From the NCBI GenBank assembly GCA_950097015.1, contig CATNEN010000003.1, positions 7,156,001 through 7,220,000 on the forward strand: a stretch of 64,000 nt of DNA. Direction: 5' to 3'. Source of the stretch: Macrostomum hystrix. Taxonomy: Eukaryota; Platyhelminthes; Macrostomidae. The translations under genes were made by a program, and so were the position numbers. How positions within the stretch are numbered: the stretch's first letter is position 1; the number at the start of each line of letters is the position of its first letter. The notes below the pieces were generated by a model. That model saw nothing but the letters and a program-made list of their open reading frames with translations. It was not told where the DNA came from and did not search any database. This document shows, one piece after another, positions 1 to 9,754 of the stretch.

Positions 1-1
1 G

Positions 2-469
2 GCTAAGCTGCGCGATTTGAAACTATTGGGCCTAGGGCTGCTAGCCTTCGGCTTCGCGACACTGACCGCATCGGCTACTGGCGGCGGCGCAGATTTCGAT
101 CACGGAGCAATGTTTGCCGACATTGTTGAAGCTGTCGTTGGCGTACTAGTCCACTGCTCCGGTGCGGCCGATGCTTTAGAAAGTTTGCGACAGCAACAGC
201 AGCAGCAGCAACAACAGCAGCAGCAACATCTGCAATCCCAGCAGCAGGAAGAGGATCAATCTAGTCACGAGGTTCGCAAGATGTTAGCCAATGCTGCTGA
301 CTGTGTTCAACGTCTATCAGTTCAAGAGCATCTGCGCCGAGAGCTGCTCAACTTAAGTGCGTCGCTTGGCAACGAGTCCATCTCTAGGCTTTTGGAGTCT
401 CTAGATGCGGCAACGCGAGCTCAACTAATGGAACTGGTTGGATCTGGATCGACAATGCCATCCGCATAG
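2..469 (+). CDS. 3' end of an unidentified gene (helical repeat-like C-terminus with polyQ)
   Basis: The frame is open from base 2 to the TAG at 467-469, so this is most likely the terminal exon of a gene that starts outside the window. About 155 residues are visible. Short amphipathic leucine-rich helices (for example KLLGLGLLAFGF and ELLNLSASLGNESISRLLES) flank a run of about 12 glutamines encoded by mixed CAG/CAA at 190-230. The helical pattern would fit an ARM/HEAT-type protein, but I do not recognise a family and assign no function. The TTG at 17 should not be taken as a start, because the frame continues upstream. AATAAA hexamers at 664-669 and 668-673, about 200 nt after the stop, are plausible polyadenylation signals. 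The GC-rich coding against AT-rich flanks is like the surer genes here. Confidence 0.55.
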   Translation, partial: AKLRDLKLLGLGLLAFGFATLTASATGGGADFDHGAMFADIVEAVVGVLVHCSGAADALESLRQQQQQQQQQQQQHLQSQQQEEDQSSHEVRKMLANAADCVQRLSVQEHLRRELLNLSASLGNESISRLLESLDAATRAQLMELVGSGSTMPSA

Positions 470-1305
470 TGCGTGACAATTACTACTGTTAGTAGGTTTA
501 GATTGACAAAATATTAAATCAGGACATTATTTATCGATGGTTACGGATATTACTAGTACGCCCGTATAGTTTGTTATTCGCATTTCTACTCCTATTACAG
601 ATTTCAGGTGCAGTTAGTGAGCCTGTTCTGATTATACCACTCACACTTGGCTTGTGTATAAATAATAAATAAATAATTCTTTGGCGTAAATCTCATCTAT
701 TAGCAAATTTGATTGAAAGTTGTGCTTTTTGAGCACTTAAAACGAAGTTTTTGTATTTTATACTGACGTTCTATATCAGGTAGATTATACCGTTAAATCT
801 AAACTGTCAATGAAGGTGACTTTGTTATTGATTAACCTTTATTGCAAGTTGACTATAAAGTCCGATTTTACTCACTAATTCACAGGGACCAGATGTGGGT
901 AAGTGATAACTACAGCTTACATGCAGCCATACATTCAAAGCGTACAGCTGCTCTCGACTAGTGGCCGCAACACACTCGAATTTCTCCCCCCGGCTGATGC
1001 TGATGCAGGGTTAAGTAAATAAAGTAATTCATTCTGTAGGTACGAATCAGATCTTAACGTAGTTCCGTTTGCTATTTTATTGCGAGCGGGAATTTACCAG
1101 CACTTCTTGATTAAAGAGAGAACCTATTAAGGATGCATCGTACGAAGATTTAAATATTCTTAATCACTGTTGTTAAAGAAAAATCTCATTATTGGAGTGA
1201 AAATCACTTCTAGTGTCCTAGTTCATTCCAGTTTTTGTTAATTTCTAGTCATGCTAAATCAGCATAATTAACGCACTCGCAAGTCTTGAACATCTGGTGT
1301 CAATT
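470..1305. other. Convergent intergenic region with candidate poly(A) signals
   Basis: AT-rich DNA between two convergent genes. It holds AATAAA at 664-673 for the plus-strand gene and TTTATT at 1076-1081 (AATAAA on the minus strand), about 225 nt past the stop of the peptidase gene. I see no coding sequence or repeat array. Confidence 0.4.
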
Positions 1306-3468
1306 TTACCAGAACTTGCAATCATCCGCGGTTTCGGCTGCAGTCGTGTAAGAAGGCGTAGGACAGCCAAAAGCCCTGGCAAATCCGGCATTATTACCGG
1401 CCAGGAGGCCGCGAATGCGCAGCCGGCCAGGCGTGTGGCTCCAGCTGCGGCTGCCGATCTCTAGAAAGTGGCGCTCAAAGTTCGGGCCGCTTTTGGTGCA
1501 GAAAGTGCGCAGGCTAGCAATGTAGAGCAGCTGCTGTGGCGAGTAGCGCTCCATGAAGCCCGGCAGACGCAGATCGCTGACAGAGCTATTTGCCAGTGTC
1601 CTGAGCATCACCGACAATCCAATTTTGTCCGCAACGTCCTCATTGACGTTCGTCTTGTTCAAGCCCAGCTGCAGATATAGCCGCTTTCTCAAGCAGTCCT
1701 GACGCTGTTTTAAACGATCGTCAAAAGTCGCATTTTTCAAACCGATAGCCTCTCCAAGTACGCCGTGTGTGAGCTCGTGGGCGAGAACGAACGCTTGTAG
1801 GCCCAATCGCACTGACGGGGGCTGTTTAAACAGGTAGTGCGGATACTCGAGGAATGCGGGCGGTATAATCACGGCCTCCTGCTGCGGATCGTAGTACGGT
1901 GAGCCCTGGTCGTATGTAGTCTGCGCTGTGCGCATTACGAGGTACTGCTGCAGGGCGTATGCCCTGACTAGAAAACAAGCGGGGCTGGAACTGATTGTGC
2001 ATCCGCGTGGCGGCATGGAGTCTAATGTGCTATCGAAGTGACGAAGAAGAGCTTCCTCGCTTAAGTGTTCCGTTAAAAACCTCAGGTGCGTGTGTTCCAA
2101 TCGTCTCTTCAGAACAGACTTCTCTGGCTGCGAAATCCACTCCTGGGCATCTAGAGCGGCTGCGTAAGCCGCCTTGACTTTGACGAATATTTCCAAAACT
2201 TCCGCTTCTGCGGCCAGTCGCTCAGCTCTTCGATACCTGGCGTGGCGGCCATGCAGCAATGGACGGAAGGCGCCTTCAAAATTAGTTGGTTCCGAGCCGT
2301 CTTCGTGACGTCCAAAGAGCGCTTTCATACACGTAACATCGTTGGGCGTGGCAAAGATCAACATAGCCAGCGCGCACGCTTGATTTATTACAATCAGCTT
2401 TGGAAGTTCTGTAATCCTTCGACCGCAATTCTCCAGCATACAGACGGTACGCACAAAAGTTCTCGCGTCTGGAAGAACCAGCGGGGTGTGATCGGTCACT
2501 GGAGGTTCGGTAGTTGACTGAAGACTCCACGTTAGAAATTCATCTAAGTTGAAGGCCAAATTCGCCCGTCGGAGAAGCCTTTTGGCATCGCCCACAGTCT
2601 GCACTGGAGATCCGTCCAGAACACTGTCAGCAGTACGATTGCAGGGCTCGCTCCAAAGCATTAGGTCAGAGTGCACACGCCTTATTAGGCCATTCAGGCT
2701 GCCTGGCCGAATTGCCAGGCGCAGTAGGCGCGCCAGTCGCACACCCTGCCATGGCAAATTCGTGAAAAGTGGGCCCGCAAACTTGAAGCCGTAGAAATTG
2801 TCGCCAGCCAGCAGCAGAAGTGCTCGATTCCCATTTAAACGTGCGATGCCGGGCATAACAGTCAATGGACTGGCGAGGCTCTTCGCCGACTGGGCTGGCA
2901 ACAGGCGCTCTAGTTTAAACTGGTGATGAGAAGACAAGTTTAATCCTTTGATGCTCAAGTCTGAAATCTCCTCTAAAATTTCGCCACCGTTGTTTCGCAG
3001 CATCTGAGGAAAGCTCCAGTCTGCCTCGTTGGCCTCAAGAGTGACGCAATCGCGTAGAGCGCGCACAGCAAGTCGCTCGTAGGCTCGCAGTTTCTTCGAC
3101 AATGGCATCCCCTGGTGTCCGGGATTCGTGCAGTTACTCATCCAGCAGCCTGTAACCAGTTGTTCCGTCACTCGCTCACTATAGGCCGATGCTGTCCTTT
3201 GAATGTAGTCCAGATGAGCGAAGGACTTCTGCAGCAGACTCTTTCCCTTGAAATGCTGCCCGGAGCGAAAACCGCCGCATAGAAATTCTTCAAAGTCTTC
3301 GCACGGAGAAGTGGAAGTTTTTAGCGAGCTCTGAAGCGCCATGGACATCCGCCAGCAAGCCTCGGTCTGGCACACTGCCGTTCCGTTAGCATTGTTAAAG
3401 ATTGCAAACGATGACTCAGCTAAGAAAGCCAACAACAGCAGCGCCAGTACAGCTTTGTTACTTATCAT
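1306..3468 (-). CDS. Secreted M13 family zinc metallopeptidase (neprilysin/ECE-like), single exon
   Basis: A 720-aa intronless gene. Residues 1-22 are a signal peptide, so the protein is predicted to be secreted rather than a type II membrane protein as neprilysin is. Family marks run in order: N-terminal cysteines (CQTEAC, then PCEDFEEFLCGGF near 55-67), the zinc motif HELTH at 564-568, the third ligand in NEDVADKIG (E610, D614), the histidine and arginine of HTPGRLR (H678, R684), and the terminal CKFW (717-720) matching the CxxW end of M13 enzymes. The length is normal for the family ectodomain plus signal. The substrate-binding NAYY motif reads SPYY (523-526), so the Asn-Ala pair is replaced. 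The catalytic ligands are intact, so it is probably an active peptidase with changed specificity; the substrate is unknown. A TATA-like element at 3531-3537 lies about 65 nt upstream of the ATG. Confidence 0.92.
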   Translation of the reverse strand: MISNKAVLALLLLAFLAESSFAIFNNANGTAVCQTEACWRMSMALQSSLKTSTSPCEDFEEFLCGGFRSGQHFKGKSLLQKSFAHLDYIQRTASAYSERVTEQLVTGCWMSNCTNPGHQGMPLSKKLRAYERLAVRALRDCVTLEANEADWSFPQMLRNNGGEILEEISDLSIKGLNLSSHHQFKLERLLPAQSAKSLASPLTVMPGIARLNGNRALLLLAGDNFYGFKFAGPLFTNLPWQGVRLARLLRLAIRPGSLNGLIRRVHSDLMLWSEPCNRTADSVLDGSPVQTVGDAKRLLRRANLAFNLDEFLTWSLQSTTEPPVTDHTPLVLPDARTFVRTVCMLENCGRRITELPKLIVINQACALAMLIFATPNDVTCMKALFGRHEDGSEPTNFEGAFRPLLHGRHARYRRAERLAAEAEVLEIFVKVKAAYAAALDAQEWISQPEKSVLKRRLEHTHLRFLTEHLSEEALLRHFDSTLDSMPPRGCTISSSPACFLVRAYALQQYLVMRTAQTTYDQGSPYYDPQQEAVIIPPAFLEYPHYLFKQPPSVRLGLQAFVLAHELTHGVLGEAIGLKNATFDDRLKQRQDCLRKRLYLQLGLNKTNVNEDVADKIGLSVMLRTLANSSVSDLRLPGFMERYSPQQLLYIASLRTFCTKSGPNFERHFLEIGSRSWSHTPGRLRIRGLLAGNNAGFARAFGCPTPSYTTAAETADDCKFW

Positions 3469-3530
3469 CGTGTTCTATTTCAGTCGTCAACTATCATTTC
3501 TAGATATTTCTGTGTCTAACTAATGCTGAA

Positions 3531-3537
3531 TATATAG
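3531..3537 (-). promoter_or_regulatory. TATA box of the M13 peptidase gene
   Basis: CTATATA on the minus strand, 63 nt upstream of the peptidase ATG at 3468. A start site about 30 nt downstream would leave a 5' UTR near 35 nt with no room for an intron. Confidence 0.4.
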
Positions 3538-3539
3538 AC

Positions 3540-4329
3540 AAATTTGTTCACAGAACACGTGTGTCAGGTGTGTTTATACAATATTTTGCGTGTAAAACTG
3601 CACGCGTAGAATGAAAAATGAAATTCGAAGATAGCCTTTAAGAGCTATTGAAAGTAACATGTGTCCCGGGTTACAAGGGCCCGTTTGATCACGATAACAG
3701 TTGCAGCTATTCGTTAAAGCTGAACTGGTCGGAAATCCATGTGTGGGTCTAGTAATAGTACAATACTGCGCTTTCCAACGGCATTAGGTCATAATCTTGA
3801 AAAATCTTGTTCTGAAAATTTCCACTTGTACAGACGCCATTTTTCTTACTGAAACGCAGAACTTCAAGGCCAAATAATTCGACTTCAACGAAAATTACTT
3901 TTCATTTGAACTTTTAAGTGTACGAAATTCTACTCCATAGTCTTAGCCCCATTTTGGCAAGCTTTTAAAACACAGTCTTGGCGCAATTCGTATTCGAACG
4001 GTCACATGATCCCGATTCGCCGAAAAATTCCATATTTGTTTGATTCGTACTACATTGAATTCTTAATAATCCTGTTCTAATTAAATGTTTAAAAGATCTT
4101 ATTAACTTTGTCGGTTTAAACTGCTTATATAATCACTAATTCTTCATCATTTTTTATAAATAAAGCATTTCTACTACATTATGAAAGAAACAAGGCATGT
4201 ATTTCAGTTTGCTGAATACAGCATATTCAGATTTAGTTAAAAATCTGACAGGAACTCGCACAATACGCCCCCTATGCGATCGTCTGAGTCCTAGAAGTCA
4301 CCGTTGAAAGCCACCAAGGAAAATAAAAA
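3540..4329. other. AT-rich intergenic, nothing recognised
   Basis: No convincing coding frame, array or element seen between the peptidase promoter and the SINE. Confidence 0.3.
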
Positions 4330-4605
4330 ACACCTTGTACTTGGCATACTAATAATAATAATAATATTAATTGCAGGAGGGCTGTGGGCAATGGCACATC
4401 ATTCGGTGACACTAGACCCGCAGCCAGCGAGGAGGCAATTTCACTGCCTCCTGAGCACACACGCACACAGATACCGTACACAGGCAAACGTTCACACAGG
4501 TATTTCTGGCCTGACTTTCTCATCGTCACTCTCACTGTGCCTTGGTGGTTGGCCCTTAAGGGCGTAAATTACGCGACAAGCCCCTAAGCCTGATACCTGA
4601 AGCTT
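4330..4605 (-). mobile_element. SINE family 1 copy, minus orientation
   Basis: Shares long stretches with copies at 7240, 18665, 28960, 37730 and 45865. Landmarks are GGGCAATGGCACATCA, CAGCGAGGAGGCAATT, the TCACACAGG block, CTTTCTCATCGTCA and the TTGGCCCTTAAGGGCG block. The tRNA head seen in the 7240 copy is missing. The tail is an (ATT)n tract, seen as (ATA)n at 4350-4372. Short open frames here (4272-4587) are repeat sequence, not genes. Confidence 0.75.
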
Positions 4606-4634
4606 TTATACAACTGATTCAATTTGATTCAATG

Positions 4635-4635
<1 letters not shown>

Positions 4636-4667
<32 letters not shown>

Positions 4668-5990
4668 AACGCGCACGCCATCTATGGGTGCTGATTTTTT
4701 TTAATATATATTTTTTAACAACACATTTAAATGAACAACGAAAAGCAACATAAAAAGCGAAGTTAAGTAGGAATCAAATATCGAGCTGGGAAGGGAAAGC
4801 AAAGGTATTAAAAATAAGAGCAGTAAAAACACAAGGGACGCCAGGGATAAAACAAATTATGAAATATCTATTGTTGAATGCTAGTAAAATCTTGTAGTCT
4901 CAGGGCAGCTGTTCCCTTATTTTAGATATTTCTATGATGTATTTTGCTAAAGCTTCAGCGGTTTCCCTATCGTCTTGAGCCATTATGTAGTTAGATTTTT
5001 CTTCTGCTGTTAAGGATATGAATTTGGGGGTTTTCCCAGAAACTTCCGTCTCAAATTTCGAACGTGCTGCGCTATACTTATTCCAAGTGCACTTAAAAAG
5101 GAAGTGGACCTCGTTTTCAACTTCTGTTTTGCACTTACTACATAATCTATTTACATACGGAATTATCGGTCTCGCAGTTCGCAATGTTTCGCAAGCTATA
5201 GCTTATGGTTTCCTAGTCTAAACGAGGCTATGGTACGTCTCAACTCCGGGTTGTATATTTGTTGTAAATATTTTTCGGCTGAATAATATTGCTTGAAGGA
5301 GTAATAGAAGTGACTTAGCTTGCTTGAGTTCTGTGTCCTTTGTCTCCAATGGGTATCGAACTGAGAAACGAAATTTTTCCTGTGGTTTCCAATTGCTTTT
5401 GCAGGACTAATGCCTCTGCAGTTCAGCATAACCTCATTGTTGGTCTTTGCTTTGATTCCAACATCACTGTATGTTTGGTCCGCCAATAACTTGGAAATTA
5501 TGGAGTCCGGCCGGCTTGTTATGGAGGCCCAGTACGAAATGCTTCTTTTCTGGATGTTGTATAATAAAGGCAATCTGCCTAACTCCGAGCGGGCCCCGTT
5601 GCCATCCGTATTTTGGCTGACTTGTAGTATGGCTTTACAGCACCTGATGTTTACTCTTTCAAAAAGACAGCGGTCCCAAGGACCCAGGTTCCACGAGACA
5701 AAAGCCCCCCAGGCCTCAGAGGCGTACAGAGCTATGCTTTCTATCATTGCTGTGCAGTACAGCATGAGCTGATTGTATCTGACCGCCCCATGGCTGGCTA
5801 ATTTCCTTAAGAGAAGAATAGGATTTCCACATTTTTTGTTAATCTCTGTGGCATGGGAATCCACGGTTCCTTTAGCATTGATGTGAAAGCCAAGATATTT
5901 CCATTCTTTGACGCTATCTAACAGTTGTCCCTGCAGAAATAGTTTGTTAGCCGTCTTTGATGGGTCAGGGCAGCAGCTAATAACCTATGC
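4636..5990 (-). mobile_element. 5'-truncated LINE (non-LTR retrotransposon) 3' fragment, dead
   Basis: On the minus strand the frame from about 5985 to 5196 reads as the C-terminal part of a reverse transcriptase, including EWKYLGFHINAKGT, a typical post-palm segment, and RSELGRLPLLYN further on. A stop and frameshift at 5190-5198 separate it from the end (5184-4900), which carries a CX2CX8HX4C zinc-knuckle-like motif (C-S-K-C ... H-F-L-F-K-C) usual at LINE C-termini. The copy then has an untranslated tail and ends in (AAT)n at about 4637-4666, resembling the TAA-type tails of some I/jockey-superfamily elements. The 5' truncation near 5990 and the frame breaks show it is inactive. The clade is not assigned. 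Confidence 0.8.
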
Positions 5991-6155
5991 ATAATGCATG
6001 CACAACATGAGTCTCAATGCTGTAATTGTCTTTTGAGTATAATTTAGCGGCACCATAAACCGGCCGTGTAAGGCTTTTGCTACGAGTATATTTACTTGTC
6101 AATAACAGGAATTCCATCGCCTACAGAGTTGAATCCATGTCCATGGACAATGAGT

Positions 6156-6443
6156 TCAAGGGCAGTGGCAGCAGTAGCATGTGCCGCCAAGGAAGCTGTG
6201 ACGGTAGGTCCAGCGCCTCGACGGGCACCTCTTGCACAGGAGGTCCCGTTTCCCGGGGTTGTTGTGCCAGCATCCGGCTCCCTTCACGCCATCGTACTTG
6301 GAGCAAGAGAACGCGTCGTCGATTTTCTTCAGGCCATAGTCGATGACCTTACTGATGTCCACGTTGATGTTGAAGTCCGCCTGCTCGGAGGGCTGAACCA
6401 TGAATGCCGCCAGTCCAACGAAGATCAGAAAGAGACACTTCAT
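6156..6443 (-). CDS. Small secreted cysteine-rich peptide (95 aa)
   Basis: The 95-aa product begins with a hydrophobic signal peptide (about 1-22, MKCLFLIFVGLAAF onward) followed by an acidic segment and a cysteine-rich C-terminal half. The mature part has eight cysteines (47, 58, 70, 73, 89, 91, 92, 94) in the pattern C-x10-C-x11-C-x2-C-x15-C-x-CC-x-C. That is the look of a disulfide-stabilised secreted peptide; an antimicrobial, defensin-like or signalling role is possible, but I do not recognise a family. The gene model is strong: TATAAATA at 6612-6619, a 5'UTR exon ending at 6524 before GTAATC, a 79-bp intron (6445-6523) with branch-like TCCTAAC and CCTTCCAG, then the ATG one base into the exon. 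I see no AATAAA just downstream. Shadow frames on the plus strand are ignored. Confidence 0.65.
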   Translation of the reverse strand: MKCLFLIFVGLAAFMVQPSEQADFNINVDISKVIDYGLKKIDDAFSCSKYDGVKGAGCWHNNPGKRDLLCKRCPSRRWTYRHSFLGGTCYCCHCP

Positions 6444-6444
6444 T

Positions 6445-6523
6445 CTGGAAGGATTTCGATTGATTTGTTAGGACAGACAGACTGATAGTTAAAGGCGGTT
6501 GTGAGCACTCAGACACTGATTAC
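6445..6523 (-). other. 5'UTR intron of the cysteine-rich peptide gene
   Basis: Donor GAAG/GTAATC (exon end 6524), branch-like TCCTAAC, acceptor CCTTCCAG/A with the ATG starting at the second exon base. An SL trans-splice acceptor is the alternative reading of the same 3' site. Confidence 0.5.
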
Positions 6524-6611
6524 CTTCAACTTGTTTTGTTGCTGCTGCAGATCGCTTGAAAAGTTACTTTTGATTGTTAAAACTTTGATTGTTGCCGAAT
6601 TTGATCATTGT

Positions 6612-6619
6612 ATTTATAG
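6612..6619 (-). promoter_or_regulatory. TATA box (TATAAATA) of the cysteine-rich peptide gene
   Basis: Perfect TATAAATA on the minus strand, about 90 nt upstream of the 5'UTR donor, which places the start site near 6585. Confidence 0.55.
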
Positions 6620-7239
6620 ACCCTCTTCCGGCTGTAAAGATCGTCTGACGCATTCGCACAGGTTGACAAGGGGCTCCACTTTTAGAGATCCCAGCAGGTG
6701 AAGTGATTTGAATGACATGCGACAGACTATCTGCCAGGCGTGCTACATGAAGTACAAGAGAAGACAGAGGAGAGACATTCCTGATTGGGGTAGTCAATAA
6801 TTTCGCAGTCACAGTGACATATCAAAATCTGTCACTTTTGGCGATATGAAAAGAAACGTGTGAATAACATTCGGAAAAACATTAGTCCAGCCTTTGACTG
6901 CCAACCTTAACTGAGAAAATGTTGAATACTTTCCATCAACCGAGTAAAATTATTGACACTAAACTCTAAATTGAAGCATTGTTAGTTGCTTCGTCAACAT
7001 TAAAATTATTGTGCAAGAAAATGAATATACTCTTATCTCTTGTACTTGTCCTTTCTCTGCATATGTGCAATACAATTTTTACCGGTCCTAGGGAAGTGTA
7101 TTATAATAATTAGCCGGGAAAATGAACAGTCCAAAACCTGATACATTTCTTATTCTGGAAAGCTAGATCAAAGCTAAAAAATGCATAGTGTGCATTCAAA
7201 TTCTATTGAGATTTTCGCATTGTCTTTAGGCCTGCTTAA

Positions 7240-7545
7240 GGAGGGTAAGTAGCAGAGCGGTCTAACGCGTTTGCCTCTCGCACCAAGGTCCGTGAGTTCG
7301 ATTCAGCGGAGAGGCCGCATTCAGCTTGGCGGCTTGTCGTACAATTTACTCCCCTGAGGGCCAACCTCCAAGGCACAGTGAGAGTGTACACTGCCTGACG
7401 ATGAGAAAGTGTGGGCAGATGTACACACTTGTGTGAGCGTGTGCCTGCGTGCGGTATCTGTGTGCGCGTGTGCTCAGGAGTCAGCGAAACGGGCAGAATT
7501 GCCTCCTCGCTGGCTGCGGGTCTAGTGTGACCCAATTATGTAACT
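7240..7545 (+). mobile_element. SINE family 1 copy with intact tRNA-derived head
   Basis: The best copy of the family. Pol III A box TAGCAGAGCGG at 7250-7260 and B box GTTCGATTC at 7296-7304 give a tRNA-like 5' head. The body follows with the CCTCCAAGGCACAGTG block, a GT-rich stretch and the TGCCTCCTCGCTGGCTGC block shared by all copies. The 99-residue minus-strand frame over it is not a gene. Confidence 0.8.
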
Positions 7546-8060
7546 ATGGTAATTATGGTGGAATCAACGTTTTCTTTGACAAAGCGGATTTGTTGTTCGA
7601 CGAATATTTGTAGATTTTCTCTGTCATAAAAACGCGAGATTGGCACTACTTTACCTACTGATGTCCTTATTAGTAGTAGTTTACCGATTAAATTTGCAAC
7701 TGCAAATAAAAAACTGCAACTGTCATGAATTGTTAAACTGCAGTGCCCCTTGTATTTTAAAAAGGCCTGTCACGACTGTTTTCGACGCTGTTGCAGTCTC
7801 TCTTGACCGTTTCAATTAAAAGAAGGTTCGATAATGTCATAATTTGAAACAATTTATTTATTTCATTTAGATTTTTAATTTTTTGTCGCGTTGTCAAGCA
7901 TAACAATTACATGTAAAAATCAATTTATAATGATAGCAAATTCAATTTAGCCGAGTAAATTGATTCAAAATTCAGAGCTCAGGTCAACAAACTAACTCGT
8001 ATAGGCGTCGCTTTTTGACAGCGCATGTCAACGGAAGATTCAATGCTCTCATGAGCAAAT
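7546..8060. other. AT-rich intergenic, nothing recognised
   Basis: No coding frame or repeat seen apart from the array that starts at 8061. Confidence 0.3.
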
Positions 8061-8410
8061 TAACAGTAGTGAGACCTAATTAACAGTAGTGAGACCTAAT
8101 TAACAGTAGTGAGACCTAATTAACAGTAGTGAGACCTAATTAACAGTAGTGAGACCTAATTAACAGTAGTGAGACCTAATTAACAGTAGTGAGACCTAAT
8201 TAACAGTAGTGAGACCTAATTAACAGTAGTGAGACCTAATTAACAGTAGTGAGACCTAATTAACAGTAGTGAGACCTAATTAACATTAGTGAGACCTAAT
8301 TAACAGTAGTGAGACCTAATTAACAGTAGTGAGACCTAATTAACAGTATTGAGACCTAATTAACAGTAGTGAGACCTAATTAACAGTAGTGAGACCTAAT
8401 TAACAGTAGG
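8061..8410. repeat. Minisatellite, 20-bp unit, 17 full copies
   Basis: Unit TAACAGTAGTGAGACCTAAT repeated at exactly 20-bp steps from 8061 to 8400, with a final partial copy. Single-base variants occur at 8281 (TAACATTAGT) and 8341 (TAACAGTATT). Near-perfect homogeneity points to recent expansion. It abuts the 3' end of the lectin pseudogene and supplies its last codons. Confidence 0.97.
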
Positions 8411-9133
8411 CACTCGCAGAGGGCCCCAGACGTCAGGACTTGGTCTTGTTTGACATCCCAGATACCAGCAACAAGCATTGTGCCAGTAACATCCTCATTT
8501 CCGTCAGCGTTGTTTGGTTCGCCTGACGACAACCAGAAGCTGGAGTTGAAGGGAATGTTGCAGGTCACCCAGTTCCAGCCTCCAGCTGGCTCCGGACTTC
8601 CAGGAGTTTGGAAACCGTCTAGGAAGAATCCTACAGAAAGCTGGTGAACAGGGAGTTGACAACATTCAGCTCAGCAACGGTTGTCACGTTGGCCATGATC
8701 ACCAGACCGCTCTCCGACCCGCACTTCTGCCTGTTCACTGACCAGGTCCCAGTGCCAGAGTACAGCTTGTATTTCACTCCGCACAGGTCGTCTCCAGCCG
8801 GACACAGCTGGCCAGCCTCGAGTCCCGGCTGCTGCTTCACAAACACCTGGCCTCTCCTGGAGCAGCTGCAGTTCCTCACCGACTTGCTGCAGTTGTCGAA
8901 CACGAACAGCTGACACGGACCGTCAGCCATGGTGAAGGCCTGGCAGCGCTGGTTTACGTAGCAGATGAGTGCGCAAAATGACATGGAGCTGGCAGTGCAC
9001 GTCAGAACGGACTGTTGATGCAGAGGTAGCCATCTATGCCGAAAAAAACATTTGAGATGCCGTTTCCACAGGTAAGACAAGCCATGCAGCTTAACACAAT
9101 AACCTTCAGCACGCTAAACAACTGGTTGGCCAT
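8374..9133 (-). pseudogene. Frameshifted C-type lectin copy, paralogue of the gene at 53453
   Basis: The ATG at 9133 opens a signal-peptide-like leader (MANQLFSVLKVIVLSC) and the segment GYLCINSP. A frameshift near 9005-9015 is needed to enter the main frame (8631-9080), which carries the cysteine-rich N-terminal module (QRCQAFTMADGPCQLFVF) and the start of the C-type lectin domain. A second frameshift near 8636 is needed for the rest of the lectin domain (GFFLDGFQTPG, WNWVTCN, the EPN-type motif GEPNNADG and the final CEC). Each shift puts a stop into the reading frame, so it is most likely a pseudogene; sequencing indels are the alternative. The last codons and stop lie within the 20-bp array. 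The central part is almost identical to the intact gene while both ends are very different. Confidence 0.7.
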
Positions 9134-9754
9134 AGTGATCTAACTTGTTTAGACCTTTTTAGGATCTTTTTAGGTCAGGGCAAAGTGACCCTGATCGTAA
9201 AATTAACAAACTGTTGACTGTTGTCACTCCGACGGTAGAATATATCTTAACGCACGTAAAGCTGATTGGCTAGCTTCTATTTCTGTCATCAAAAGCGTTA
9301 AAAAAGCCGGAAAGTTCTACGTGTTTTGGCCAGTATTTGTTGGCGGTCGACTCTAGCTTTCAGCGGTGAAAAAATATGACGAATAATGACTTAAGAGACG
9401 TTTGAAGTTGTCGATCATTGTAAAAATTATGACTGCATTTATTAAATTTTAGTAGCGTTTTGTGAATGCAAAATATGGCGCAGAAAACAGAGCATGGTAA
9501 CTAGCCTGCAATGCAGACGAGAAAAAGTGCCCATAAATCATTTTAGCTGAGGCTGACTTTCTGGTTGCCGTGTCTACCTGATCAATGTGGAGAGTTGTCA
9601 TTTCAACTGTGCATAAACATATACTATAGTTTTATTTTTACTTTGGACAGTAACTTGATATGAAAAACACCCTATCGTGAATTGCTATTTTAGAGCTAGA
9701 CTCAATTCGAGTCCATAGCAACATCAGCAGTAGCTTTCGGCATAACGGCTTGAG

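Noticed and set aside
6156-6443. Macin-type antimicrobial peptide
   Set aside because: Cysteine spacing does not match the macin pattern closely enough; left as an unassigned cysteine-rich peptide.
8061-8410. CRISPR-like regular array
   Set aside because: Units are head-to-tail without spacers and the genome is eukaryotic; it is a minisatellite.
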